NCBI RefSeq assembly: GCF_003351345.1
Contig: NZ_QQTO01000033.1
Location: 186,001 to 250,000, forward strand
Source of the DNA: Allobosea caraganae
GTDB lineage: Bacteria; Pseudomonadota; Alphaproteobacteria; Rhizobiales; Beijerinckiaceae
Length of the DNA: 64,000 bases
Direction: 5' to 3'
The position numbers and the translations under genes were made by a program. Numbering within the stretch: the first letter of the stretch is position 1; every line of letters begins with the position of its first letter. Below the pieces are notes generated by a model. It worked only from the letters and a program-made list of their open reading frames with translations, searched no databases and had not been told where the DNA came from. Positions 8,973 to 16,963 of this stretch are shown here, piece after piece.

Positions 8973-9119
8973 TCAGACCGGGTTGCCGGGATCTCCGGGC
9001 GGCACCTTCGGGCGGGCCTTGCGCAGGCCGCGCGCCCAATAGCCCGCCGCAACCAGTCCCAACGGAATCGACGCGAGGAAGATCCAGACCAGGAAGCCCC
9101 AATCACCTAGTGGTGGCAT
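8973..9119 (-). CDS. Small membrane protein, 48 aa, overlapping the LysR 3' end
   Basis: Minus-strand frame of 48 residues: MPPLGDWGFLVWIFLASIPL, then GLVAAGYWARGLRKARPKVPPGDPGNPV. One hydrophobic helix is followed by a basic, proline-rich cytoplasmic tail. Its ATG lies 17 bp inside the end of the LysR gene on the same strand, so translation may be coupled. Codon usage fits the genome. No family was recognised, so a chance frame is possible. Confidence 0.45.
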   Translation of the reverse strand: MPPLGDWGFLVWIFLASIPLGLVAAGYWARGLRKARPKVPPGDPGNPV

Positions 9120-10071
9120 CGCGGGGCTCCGGCAGGAGGTGGTCGCCGCGCGGCGCGATCGGCCGCGCGCCTTCGATCAGCGGCCGGGCCTTGCCGATCT
9201 CCGCTGCGATGAAATCCAGGAACAGCCGCACCCGCGGCGAATGCCGGAGATCAGGATGGGTCAGCAGCCAGAGATCGGCGGCGAGCCCGTTCTCCGGCTC
9301 GCTCAGCCGGGTCAGCCCAGGCTTGGTGTCGGCGATGAAGCAGGGCAGGAAGCCGATGCCGATGCCGGCCTCGACCGCCTCCGACAGGCCGAGGACGCTG
9401 TTGACCTTGTAGATCACCCGCTCGGCCGCGACGTGCTCCTTCAGATAGCGCACGACCTTGAAGCCGGAGAACTGGTCGCCGAGCGAGACCCAGTTGCGCT
9501 TGAGCAGCTCGTCCATGGCGGGGAAGTCGCTCTCCGGAAAATCGCCAGCGCGGCCATAGAGCGCCCAGGCGATGCGGGCGGCGCGGCGGCCGACCAGCGT
9601 GTCCGGCGGCGTGTCGGTGGCGCGGATCGCAACGTCGGCATCGCGCTTGGAGAGGTTCAGCGCCTGGTTGCCGAGCAGGATGTCGAGCCGGATCTCCGGA
9701 CACTGCACCAGGAAGGCGGCGAAGACCGGCGTCAGCAGGTCGACCAGCAAGGTGTCGTTGGTGGTGACGCGCAGCTCGCCGGCGGGCTTGATCTCCTGGC
9801 CGTCGAGCTTGCGGGTGAAGGCGGTGATGTCGCCGTCGAGCCGTTCCGCGAGCTGCGCCATCTCCTCGCCGGCCGGCGTCGGCACATAGCCGCTGCGATG
9901 CCGCTCGAACAGCTTCAGGCCGAGCCCATCCTCGATCTGGCCGAGCCGGCGGAAGACGGTAGAATGGTTGAGGCCGACCAGTGCGGCGGCGGCCGGCAGC
10001 GCCTTCGCCTCGGCGATGGCCTTGATCAGGCGAAAATCGTCCCAGGCGAGGATCTTGGCCGCGTTCGGCAT
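9103..10071 (-). CDS. LysR-family transcriptional regulator
   Basis: A 322-residue LysR protein. The N-terminal winged helix (residues 10-70) reads WDDFRLIKAIAEAKALPAAA and then NHSTVFRRLGQIEDGLGLKLF, the class signature. The effector domain follows (LRVTTNDTLLVDLLTPVFAAF, GIGIGFLPCFIAD). It lies upstream of the DoxX gene's 3' end on the same strand and may control the divergent doxX/dioxygenase promoter at 10761-10912, but this is inferred from proximity only. A family E repeat separates it from doxX. Confidence 0.92.
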   Translation of the reverse strand: MPNAAKILAWDDFRLIKAIAEAKALPAAAALVGLNHSTVFRRLGQIEDGLGLKLFERHRSGYVPTPAGEEMAQLAERLDGDITAFTRKLDGQEIKPAGELRVTTNDTLLVDLLTPVFAAFLVQCPEIRLDILLGNQALNLSKRDADVAIRATDTPPDTLVGRRAARIAWALYGRAGDFPESDFPAMDELLKRNWVSLGDQFSGFKVVRYLKEHVAAERVIYKVNSVLGLSEAVEAGIGIGFLPCFIADTKPGLTRLSEPENGLAADLWLLTHPDLRHSPRVRLFLDFIAAEIGKARPLIEGARPIAPRGDHLLPEPRDATTR

Positions 10072-10088
10072 GGTGTCGCTCTCGATCT

Positions 10089-10193
10089 TAGATCGCCGTG
10101 CGTCCTATCGGACGCACAGTGGCGATCTAGGCTTTTGTTATTGCATCGGACTTTTCCGAAAACCGGATTCCACTTTTCGGTCCGATGCACTAG
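10089..10193. repeat. Dispersed palindromic repeat, family E (copy 1)
   Basis: A compound repeat of two adjoining hairpins: TAGATCGCC...GGCGATCTA, then GCATCGGAC...GTCCGATGC-type arms around CGAAAACCGG. The same two hairpins occur in reverse orientation at 54292-54397, and the second hairpin alone in a diverged form at 61785-61830. It lies between the LysR 5' end and the doxX 3' end. Confidence 0.8.
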
Positions 10194-10292
10194 TGACCCG
10201 CACGCATTCGCCGCCGTCATGGTGCGAGCCATGCGGCGGCGAAGAGTGCTGGCGCAGGGTTACCCCATGCGGTCGCGATTGCAATCGACAGC

Positions 10293-10718
10293 TCAGGCTG
10301 CGGCGGGAACCGGCTGCGCGCCGAAGCGGACGGGGCGAACGGCCAGCGCGCCGTCGCCGATCAGGCCATGGGCAAGCGCGGCGAGCGCCAGGAAAGCGGG
10401 ATATTCCCAGCCGCCATTCGGGGCATTGAAGACCCAGCCATTGGGGGCATGGACCATCAGCGCGCCGAGCAGGACCGGCAGCAGCAGCACCGAGACGACG
10501 CGGCCGTAGAAGCCGATCAGGATGGCGAAGCCGCCGGCGAGTTCCGCCAGCATGATCGGCCAGGCGAGGGCGCCGGGAAGGCCGACCTGGCCGAGGAAGC
10601 CGGCGAAGCCCGCCGGGGTGAAGATCACCAGCTTGAGATAGGCGTGGGCGATGAACATCAGGCCGAGCGCAACGCGCAGGCCGAGGGCGCCGTAGGGGGC
10701 GAGGCGATTGTCGATCAT
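10293..10718 (-). CDS. DoxX-family membrane protein
   Basis: A 141-residue protein with four hydrophobic helices. The DoxX family pattern is visible: GLRVALGLMFIAHAYLKL near the N-terminus, the Gly/Pro-rich FLGQVGLPGALAWPIMLAELAG block, and HAPNGWVFNAPNGGWEYP before the last helix. DoxX proteins act in thiosulfate oxidation in archaea and, as MhqP/CatD, in quinone resistance in Bacillus. Start at 10718 with GGAG 8 bp upstream. It is transcribed divergently from a ring-cleavage-type dioxygenase, which favours a quinone/thiol-stress role here. Confidence 0.87.
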   Translation of the reverse strand: MIDNRLAPYGALGLRVALGLMFIAHAYLKLVIFTPAGFAGFLGQVGLPGALAWPIMLAELAGGFAILIGFYGRVVSVLLLPVLLGALMVHAPNGWVFNAPNGGWEYPAFLALAALAHGLIGDGALAVRPVRFGAQPVPAAA

Positions 10719-10780
10719 GGTCGTTTCTCCGAGGTAGGGACCGGGCTGGTCTCGGGGCATAAGATGACCGGCGATCGATG

Positions 10781-10807
10781 CAATTCAAATTGTTCAATTC
10801 CAACAAT
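10781..10807. promoter_or_regulatory. Operator-like inverted repeats in the doxX/dioxygenase divergent promoter
   Basis: AT-rich overlapping palindromes: CAATT-CA-AATTG (10781-10792), AATTG-TT-CAATT (10788-10799) and ATTGTT-N7-AACAAT (10789-10807). They lie in the 194 bp divergent region, about 60-110 bp from either start codon. Such nested dyads are typical of MarR/LysR-type operators; the binding protein is not identified. Confidence 0.5.
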
Positions 10808-10912
10808 GAGATTGCGTAGGCGCAATGATTCGACCCTGGCTTTTCGGGCCTTGGCGCACGACCTTCCTTCCCAACGAGGCGCCCCCGCCTCACCAGCCCG
10901 GAGGAGGGCATC

Positions 10913-11845
10913 ATGCAGATCAACGGCATCCACCACGTCACGGCGATCGCCGGCCCGGCCCGCCGCAACCTCGATTTCTACGGCCGCGTGCTCGGCCTGC
11001 GCCTGGTCAAGAAGACGGTCAATTTCGACGATCCCGGCACCTATCACCTCTATTATGGTGACGCGGCCGGCGCGCCCGGCACGATCCTGACCTTCTTCCC
11101 CTGGGAGCATGCGGCTGCGGGCCGGCTCGGCGTCGGCGAGACGCAGGAGACCGCGTTCCGCGTGCCGGAGGGCGCTATCGGCTACTGGACGCATCGCCTG
11201 GTCGAGCACGGCGTCGTCCACGAGCAGCCGCAGAAGCGCTTTGGCGAGACGGTGCTTGCCTTCCGCGACCCGGACGGGATGCGGCTCTCGATCGTCGGCG
11301 TGCCCGGCATCGAGTCCGAGCCTGCCTGGGGCGAGGGTGGCATCCCGGCCGACTACGCCATCCGCGGCTTCCACAGCGTCAGCCTGCTGCTGGACGATGC
11401 GGCCCCGACCGGGGCGATCCTGAGCGACGTCTTCGGCTTCAAGGAGATCGCTCGCGAGGGCACGCTGATCCGCTACCAGGCGGAAGGCACGCCGCTCGGC
11501 AACATCATCGACCTGCGCGGCGCCGGCGGCTTCCTGCCGGCCCGCCAGGGCGCCGGCTCGGTCCACCACATCGCCTTCCGCGCGACCGACGACGCCGCGC
11601 AGCAGGAAATGGTGCGCCGCCTCGCCGAGAACCACGGCATCCGCACGACGGAGCAGAAGGACCGGAACTATTTCCGCTCCGTCTATTTCCGCGAGCCCGG
11701 CCGGGTCCTCTTCGAGATCGCCACCGACGTCCCCGGCTTCGCCGTCGACGAGGCGCCGGAGACGCTCGGCCAGGCGCTGAAGCTACCGGCCCAGTACGAG
11801 AGCCAGCGCAGCCGCATCGAGGCCGTGCTGCCCGAACTGGCCTGA
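10913..11845 (+). CDS. VOC-family ring-cleaving dioxygenase (MhqO/MhqE-like)
   Basis: A 310-residue protein of two VOC modules. Module 1 starts INGIHHVTAIAGPARRNLDFY and module 2 starts AIRGFHSVSLLL. Candidate metal ligands follow the extradiol pattern: His8, a His in GSVHHIAFRA (about residue 220) and Glu in RVLFEIATD (about 267). The family includes Bacillus MhqO/MhqE, implicated in hydroquinone/catechol detoxification. It is followed after 71 bp by a hydrolase of the MhqD type and is divergent from a DoxX gene, the same three partners seen in the Bacillus mhq regulon. Confidence 0.88.
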   Translation: MQINGIHHVTAIAGPARRNLDFYGRVLGLRLVKKTVNFDDPGTYHLYYGDAAGAPGTILTFFPWEHAAAGRLGVGETQETAFRVPEGAIGYWTHRLVEHGVVHEQPQKRFGETVLAFRDPDGMRLSIVGVPGIESEPAWGEGGIPADYAIRGFHSVSLLLDDAAPTGAILSDVFGFKEIAREGTLIRYQAEGTPLGNIIDLRGAGGFLPARQGAGSVHHIAFRATDDAAQQEMVRRLAENHGIRTTEQKDRNYFRSVYFREPGRVLFEIATDVPGFAVDEAPETLGQALKLPAQYESQRSRIEAVLPELA

Positions 11846-11916
11846 CCACAAGGCCGCCTTGCGCCGTCGCGACGACGGGGCAGGGCGGTTCCCTCACGCT
11901 CAACCGGAGATGCAAG

Positions 11917-12537
11917 ATGGACGCTGTCGCGACCACCTCCTTCATTCACGCCTTCGAGCCCGGCACGGACGCCAACCGCACGCCGCTCCTGCTGCTGCAC
12001 GGCACCGGCGGCGACGAGCGCGACCTGCTGCCGCTCGGCCGCATGGTCGCGCCCGGCGCGGCCCTGCTCTCGCCGCGCGGGCAGGTTCTCGAAGGGTCGA
12101 TGCCGCGCTTCTTCCGGCGCCTGTCCGAAGGCGTCTTCGACGAGGACGACCTGCGCCGCCGCACGCATGAACTCGCCGATTTCATCAAGGATATCAGCCG
12201 GCAATACGGCCTCGCGGCCCCGGTCGCGGTCGGCTTCTCGAACGGCGCCAACATCGCCGCGAGCCTGCTGCTGCTCCGGCCGGAGGTGCTGGCGGGCGCG
12301 GCTCTGCTGCGGGCGATGTCGCCCTTCGCCAAGCCGCCGCGGGCCGATCTCACCGGCAAGCGGGTGCAATTGCTCTCGGGCGCCTTCGACCCGATCGTGC
12401 CGGCCGATGACGCGGAGCGGCTGGCGACGACCTTGGCAAGCAACGGCGCGGCGGTCGATCATCGCACCGTGCCGACCGGCCATGGCCTGTCGCAGGCCGA
12501 TATCGGCTTGCTCAAGACCTGGCTCGACAAGGCCTGA
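11917..12537 (+). CDS. Alpha/beta-hydrolase, MhqD-like carboxylesterase
   Basis: A 206-residue phospholipase/carboxylesterase-type hydrolase. The catalytic triad is visible as Ser in GFSNGAN (about 109), Asp in GAFDPIVP (about 158) and His in TGHGLS (about 191). The oxyanion region is LLLLHGTGGDERDLLPL. In Bacillus the homologue MhqD belongs to the quinone-responsive MhqR regulon. It probably shares an operon with the upstream VOC dioxygenase (71 bp gap, same strand). Substrate not known. Confidence 0.87.
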   Translation: MDAVATTSFIHAFEPGTDANRTPLLLLHGTGGDERDLLPLGRMVAPGAALLSPRGQVLEGSMPRFFRRLSEGVFDEDDLRRRTHELADFIKDISRQYGLAAPVAVGFSNGANIAASLLLLRPEVLAGAALLRAMSPFAKPPRADLTGKRVQLLSGAFDPIVPADDAERLATTLASNGAAVDHRTVPTGHGLSQADIGLLKTWLDKA

Positions 12538-12547
12538 GGTCGACCAG

Positions 12548-12633
12548 TCATTGCGAGCGTAGCGAAGCAGCCCAGGAAGACTGCGTGAGCGAGACCCACT
12601 GGGCTGCTTCGTCGCTCACGCTCCTCGCAATGA
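12548..12633. repeat. Dispersed palindromic repeat, family B (copy 1)
   Basis: An 86 bp inverted repeat with ends TCATTGCGAG and CTCGCAATGA and inner arms around AAGCAGCCCAG/CTGGGCTGCTT. Related copies are at 18614-18707, 39192-39279 and 45417-45502. It lies 4 bp before the stop of a convergent small gene. Confidence 0.85.
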
Positions 12634-12637
12634 CGGG

Positions 12638-12865
12638 TTAGGTCGCGGCCTTCTTCTTGCTGGGAGACGCTGGCTTCGGCGGAGGCGGGTTTGCCGCCGC
12701 TTCCGCTTCCCTGGCCAGCCGCTGCGCGCGCAGGGCCTCGATCTTCTTGCGCGCCGCCGCTTCTTCCGCCGCGATCCGCCCGCTCGATTTCTGCTTCTCG
12801 CGCGGCGCTTCCTGAACGCTGTGCACGTCGTGCCAGGCGCGTGGTTTGCGGTCCTCGCTAGCCAT
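12638..12865 (-). CDS. Small charged protein, 75 aa
   Basis: A 75-residue cytoplasmic-looking protein: MASEDRKPRAWHDVHSVQEA at the N-terminus, a charged helix (IAAEEAAARKKIEALRAQRL) that could form a coiled coil, and a Pro/Lys tail (PPPPKPASPSKKKAAT). Start at 12865 is supported by GGGAGG about 7 bp upstream; a longer frame to 12898 is less likely. No domain recognised. Its stop lies 4 bp from the family B repeat, which may serve as the 3' boundary of the transcript. Confidence 0.65.
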   Translation of the reverse strand: MASEDRKPRAWHDVHSVQEAPREKQKSSGRIAAEEAAARKKIEALRAQRLAREAEAAANPPPPKPASPSKKKAAT

Positions 12866-13092
12866 CTCTGTCCTCCCGCATAAGCCACCCATTTCCATGA
12901 GCTTACGCCCGAATGCTGCGGGATACGAGCGGCTATCTCAGCAGCAATCGCCGCGGCCATTGTTCTGAACAGCCGAGCCCGTTCGCACTATTGCGAAGCT
13001 TGCGACTTTGGGCGCGGTTCGGTGACTTAGCGCCGCGCCGGTATTGCGCCCCCATCCCTTCGTCGTCATACTTTTTTCCTAAGACCCATCAG

Positions 13093-13103
13093 AGGTCTGA
13101 CCA
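13093..13103. promoter_or_regulatory. GntR/FadR-type operator before the TRAP operon
   Basis: AGGTCTGACCA, a palindrome matching the FadR-subfamily GntR consensus TGGTCNGACCA except for the first base, lies directly against the ribosome-binding site (GGGAGGA, 13104-13110) of the TRAP binding-protein gene. A second dyad AGACC-N7-GGTCT (13083-13099) overlaps it. TRAP operons in this order are often controlled by GntR repressors; none is encoded in the window. Confidence 0.5.
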
Positions 13104-13118
13104 GGGAGGAAAGATGAA

Positions 13119-14105
13119 ATGCTCAAGTCGAGAATCAGATGGATTCTGGGCGCGGCGCTTCTTGCCGCGACCCCGCTAAGTGCGCAGCCGGCAATAGAGC
13201 TGCACGGAGCTTCGCAATTCAACGATGACCACGCCTTCACCAAGGCGATGGCCAAGTTCGGCGAAGTTGTGAAGGCCTGCTACGGCAAGCCGATCAATTT
13301 CGTGCTGCACAAGAACAGCGAGCTCGGCCTGGAGAAGCAGTATTTCGAGTATATGGCCTCAGGAAAAGCGGTCGATTACGCCATCGTGTCTCCGGCGCAT
13401 ATGTCGACCTTCTCGAAGGCGGCGCCGTTCATCGACGCGCCCTTCATCTTCCGCGACCTCGCCCATTGGACCAAGGTCATCGAACTCGACCTGTTCAAGC
13501 CGATCGCCGACGAGATCGCCAAACGCGCCGACGTGATGCTGATCGGCTATGGCGGCGGCGGCACGCGCAACATCTTCGTCAACAAGCCGGTCCGCAACAT
13601 GGAGGAGATCAAGGGCCTCAAGGTCCGCGTGCAGGGCGCCCCGATCTGGAGCCGCACCTTCCAGGCGGCCGGCATGGCGCCGACCGTGATCGCCTATAAC
13701 GAGGTCTATAACGGCATCCAGAACGGCGTCATCGCGGCCGGCGAGAACGAGGCGGCCGGCGTCGAGGCGATGCGCTTCTACGAGGTCGCGCCGCAGCTCG
13801 CCATGACCGAGCACGCGATCACGATCCGCCCGCTCGCCTTCTCCGGCAAGACCTTCCGCAAGCTGCCGAAGGACCTGCAGGATTGCGTGCTGAAGGGCGG
13901 CAAGGAAGGCGCCGCCCATGGCCGCCAGGTCGAGTCGAGCGAGGACACCGCCAAGCTCGAAGCGCTGGAGAAGGCCGGCAAGCTGAAGCGCATCCCCTTC
14001 GCCGACCGCGCCGCGATGAAGAAGGCCGTCGACCCCGTGCTGATCGAATACGCCAAGGAGATCGACGCGCACGGCATCCTCGAGAAGATCAACGCCGTCC
14101 AGTGA
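13119..14105 (+). CDS. TRAP transporter substrate-binding protein (DctP family)
   Basis: A 328-residue periplasmic binding protein with a signal peptide (IRWILGAALLAATPLSAQP, cut near residue 23). The DctP family is recognised from FGEVVKACYGKPINFVLHKN, GKAVDYAIVSPAHMSTFSKA, KPVRNMEEIKGLKVRVQGAP with the conserved Arg that usually salt-bridges a substrate carboxylate, and AYNEVYNGIQNGVIAAGENE. The ligand is probably an organic acid, not further determinable. First gene of a three-gene TRAP operon, with a GntR-like operator at its ribosome-binding site. Confidence 0.92.
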   Translation: MLKSRIRWILGAALLAATPLSAQPAIELHGASQFNDDHAFTKAMAKFGEVVKACYGKPINFVLHKNSELGLEKQYFEYMASGKAVDYAIVSPAHMSTFSKAAPFIDAPFIFRDLAHWTKVIELDLFKPIADEIAKRADVMLIGYGGGGTRNIFVNKPVRNMEEIKGLKVRVQGAPIWSRTFQAAGMAPTVIAYNEVYNGIQNGVIAAGENEAAGVEAMRFYEVAPQLAMTEHAITIRPLAFSGKTFRKLPKDLQDCVLKGGKEGAAHGRQVESSEDTAKLEALEKAGKLKRIPFADRAAMKKAVDPVLIEYAKEIDAHGILEKINAVQ

Positions 14106-14186
14106 TCTCTCTCGCCGCCTGAATCCGCCGCTGGAGCCACCGGTTCCAGCGGCCTCCCTCCCCATAATCGAATGTCTGGAACGCCC

Positions 14187-14705
14187 ATGAGCATGAGCGT
14201 CGACAGTCCCGTTGCGGCCGGTTTCTGGCGCCGCGCCCTGGCGGGCTACTACAAGTTCCTCTGCATGCTTCTCGCCGCGATGCTGGCGATCCTGATCATC
14301 CCGGTGACGCTGCAGATCGTCTCGCGCTTCACCCACCTGATCCCGCACTACATCTGGACCGAGGAGATGGCGCGCTTCCTCTTCGTCTGGACGATCATGA
14401 TCGGCTCGATCGTCGGCGTGCGCGAGGGCGCCCATTTCGACGTCGACATCTGGCCACGCCTCTCGCCCAAGCAGAACGCGGCGCTGCGGCTGTTCTCGCG
14501 CTTCTGCCTCCTGCTGATCGCGGTCGTCTTCCTCTGGATGGGCATCGAGTTCACCGAGCAGGCGATCTACCGCATCTCCGAACTCGCCGAACTGCCGCTC
14601 TGGATCATCCACATCGCCTGGCCGATCGCCGGCGCGAGCTGGCTGCTCTTCCTCGCCGAGCAGATCCATGACGATTTCCGCATCCTGGCAGGGCAAGACG
14701 CATGA
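14187..14705 (+). CDS. TRAP transporter small membrane subunit (DctQ family)
   Basis: A 172-residue four-helix membrane protein. The DctQ signature is visible: RFTHLIPHYIWTEEMARFLF, then GSIVGVREGAHFDVD, and a last helix near LPLWIIHIAWPIAG. It pairs with the large DctM subunit to form the transporter's membrane part. I prefer ATG 14187 (GGAA 7 bp upstream); an in-frame ATG at 14172 has no ribosome-binding site. Its TGA overlaps the start of dctM (ATGA). Confidence 0.9.
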   Translation: MSMSVDSPVAAGFWRRALAGYYKFLCMLLAAMLAILIIPVTLQIVSRFTHLIPHYIWTEEMARFLFVWTIMIGSIVGVREGAHFDVDIWPRLSPKQNAALRLFSRFCLLLIAVVFLWMGIEFTEQAIYRISELAELPLWIIHIAWPIAGASWLLFLAEQIHDDFRILAGQDA

Positions 14706-16021
14706 CCGGCTCAGTCCTCTCCTCCGGCCAGGCGGCCATGATCCTGTTCGGCGTGTTCTTCGTTCTCTTGATCATGCGCGTGCCGGTCGCGTTTTCGCTC
14801 GCGCTCGCCTGCCTGCCGATCCTGCTGATCGAGCCCAGGCTTTCCTCCAGCATGCTGCTGCAGGAGACCTTCAACGCTTACAACTCCTTCATCCTGCTGG
14901 CCGTGCCGTTCTTCCTGCTCACCGCCAACCTGATGAATATCGGCGGCATCACCGACCGCCTGATGCGATTGTCGCGCAGCATGGTCGGGCATTTTCCCGG
15001 CTCGCTGGCGCAGATCAACGTCGTGCTCTCCTTCTTCTTCGCCGGCATCTCCGGCTCCTCGACCGCCGATGCCGCAAGCCAGTCGCGCATCTTCATCGAG
15101 GCGCAGCGCAAGGAGGGCTATGACGACAGCTTCACGGTCGCGATCACGGCGGTCTCCTCGGTGCTGGCCGTGATCATTCCGCCCTCGATCCTGATGGTGG
15201 TCTGGGGCGGCACGCTGACCACCTCGATCGGCGCGCTCTTCCTCGCCGGCATCATCCCGGGCGCGCTCATCGCCGTCGCGCAAATGGCGACCGTGCATGT
15301 CTACGCCAAGCTGCGCGGCTATCCGACCTATCCGCGTGCCAGCTGGGGCGAACTCGGCATCGGCCTCTGGGTCTCGATCCCGGCCCTGCTGACGCCGTTG
15401 ATCATCATCGGCGGCAAGATCTTCGGCTGGTTCACCGCGACCGAGTCGGCCTGCATCGCCGTGCTCTATGCCACCTTCCTGTCGATCCTGATCTACCGCG
15501 AGATGAACTGGCGCGGCTTCTACGAGGCGCTGGTCGATACCGGCCGCTTCTCGTCGGTGGCGCTGTTCTGCGTCGGCACGGCGACCGCCTTCGGCTGGCT
15601 GATGGCCTATTACAAGATGCCCGAAGCCATCCTCGCCAATGTCTCGACCTGGGGCCTCGGCGTCACCGGCATGGGCTTCTTCGTCGCCTTCGTCTTCCTT
15701 GTCGTCGGCTGCTTCCTCGATGCGATCCCGGCGATCATCATCGTCGGCAGCATCCTGCAGCCGTTGACCCAGGCCGCGGGCATGGACCCCGTGCATTTCG
15801 CCATGATCGGCATCGTCTCGCTGGCCTTCGGCCTGGTGACGCCGCCCTATGGCCTGTGCCTGCTGATCGCCTGCGCGATGGCCGAGATGCGGCTGATCGA
15901 CGTGCTCAAGGATGTGATGATCATGCTGCTGCCGATGTGCGCGGTCCTGGTGCTGATGATCCTCTGGCCGCAGGTCGTGCTCTTCCTGCCGAGCCTGATC
16001 TCGCCGGAATTCCTCAAGTGA
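14702..16021 (+). CDS. TRAP transporter large permease (DctM family)
   Basis: A 439-residue integral membrane protein with about 11-13 helices, the ion-coupled translocation subunit of the TRAP system. Family blocks are LIMRVPVAFSLALACLPILL, FILLAVPFFLLTANLMNIGG, FAGISGSSTADAASQ and VIIPPSILMVVWGG. It overlaps dctQ by 4 bp. The C-terminus ends just after the last helix, and the next gene converges 9 bp downstream, with no clear terminator between. Confidence 0.94.
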   Translation: MTGSVLSSGQAAMILFGVFFVLLIMRVPVAFSLALACLPILLIEPRLSSSMLLQETFNAYNSFILLAVPFFLLTANLMNIGGITDRLMRLSRSMVGHFPGSLAQINVVLSFFFAGISGSSTADAASQSRIFIEAQRKEGYDDSFTVAITAVSSVLAVIIPPSILMVVWGGTLTTSIGALFLAGIIPGALIAVAQMATVHVYAKLRGYPTYPRASWGELGIGLWVSIPALLTPLIIIGGKIFGWFTATESACIAVLYATFLSILIYREMNWRGFYEALVDTGRFSSVALFCVGTATAFGWLMAYYKMPEAILANVSTWGLGVTGMGFFVAFVFLVVGCFLDAIPAIIIVGSILQPLTQAAGMDPVHFAMIGIVSLAFGLVTPPYGLCLLIACAMAEMRLIDVLKDVMIMLLPMCAVLVLMILWPQVVLFLPSLISPEFLK

Positions 16022-16030
16022 GGGCCGGGG

Positions 16031-16378
16031 CTACTGATCCGAGATCGTCGGTGGTGGCGAGGTCGGCGACAGGTCGTCCTCGATCAGCTCGGCGCGCGCG
16101 ACGGCGAGTTCCTCGACATAGCGCTTGCGGGTGGTGGCGGTGTTCTTGAGCCGGTTCTCCAGCAGCCAGTCGAGGAAGAGCTCCGGCCGGATCGTCACCA
16201 TCTGCACGGTCCGCCCGCGCTCCAGGTTCTGGTTGACGACGGCCGAGGCGTTGCGGTGCCAGGTCTTGTAGTCGGGCACGACCTCGTCGCGGTCGAGCGA
16301 CATGCCCCACAGCAGCGTGAAGTCTTCTTCCTCATACCAAGGAACGGCGATGCCATATGCTTCGGCCGATGGTTTCAT
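16031..16378 (-). CDS. Conserved hypothetical protein, 115 aa
   Basis: A 115-residue soluble protein, convergent with the TRAP operon. It reads MKPSAEAYGIAVPWYEEEDF, LLWGMSLDRDEVVPDYKTWH and a basic helix LLENRLKNTATTRKRYVEEL, with a Ser/Pro-rich end. I have seen short proteins of this pattern annotated as hypothetical in Hyphomicrobiales but know no function. Codon use fits the genome, and the frame is the only one free of stops there. Confidence 0.7.
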   Translation of the reverse strand: MKPSAEAYGIAVPWYEEEDFTLLWGMSLDRDEVVPDYKTWHRNASAVVNQNLERGRTVQMVTIRPELFLDWLLENRLKNTATTRKRYVEELAVARAELIEDDLSPTSPPPTISDQ

Positions 16379-16963
16379 CTGCTAGTTCGTGCTCCGCTGG
16401 AGCTGTTGAAACGTTGACCGGGAGGAGAAGTTTCGCAGGTTAGATTGCGGTCTCAGGCGGTTGGCGTCTAGGGACTTTGGTCTCGGCACCTCTCGGTTTT
16501 GCTAGTCTTCGCTTGATCCAGGCTGTTGTGCCGTGACCGGCGAGGAAGCGCCGGCCGGCCGATGATCCGCAGGCGTGCGTGCGAGTGCATGCTGGCGGCG
16601 ACCGCGTCGCCGGCCCGGCTTCCGATCGCGCGCGGTTCGGGAGCGCTTTGCCTGCCGCATATGCAGATGCGTATTCCCGCATCTTATGTATAAATTTTAC
16701 GCTAAATGTACAAAATTATTGCGCAAAGCAAATGCCGCTCGGGGTCTATTTTGTTGCGCGATTGTTATCGTGACGTTCTACTATGAACTCATCGAGCCTT
16801 ATTCGGCGTACACGCGTGGCGTTGAAGCGCTGCGTGCGGCAGAGTGCTTGTCTTCGCTCGCCTTTCAAGAATCGGCGCATTTCGAACCGACGGCCATTCG
16901 AAGATAGCGGGAAACGGCCAAGACGAACTCGACGGTAGCGAACTCAGCGACCAGGAGGTGACC
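16379..16963. other. 585 bp intergenic region with an AT-rich core
   Basis: No gene recognised. 16380-16675 is GC-rich with short dyads (GCCGGCCGGC near 16550). From about 16680 to 16800 the DNA turns markedly AT-rich (ATGTATAAATTTTACGC and similar), in sharp contrast to the flanks. It ends at a perfect AGGAGGTG ribosome-binding site for the beta-helix/RTX gene. The AT-rich core probably holds that gene's promoter and could bind a xenogeneic silencer (MucR/H-NS-like); this is inference. Confidence 0.5.

Noticed and set aside
16440-16682. Minus-strand 80-residue frame before the RTX gene
   Set aside because: It spans GC palindromes and the AT-rich switch, with no start signal.
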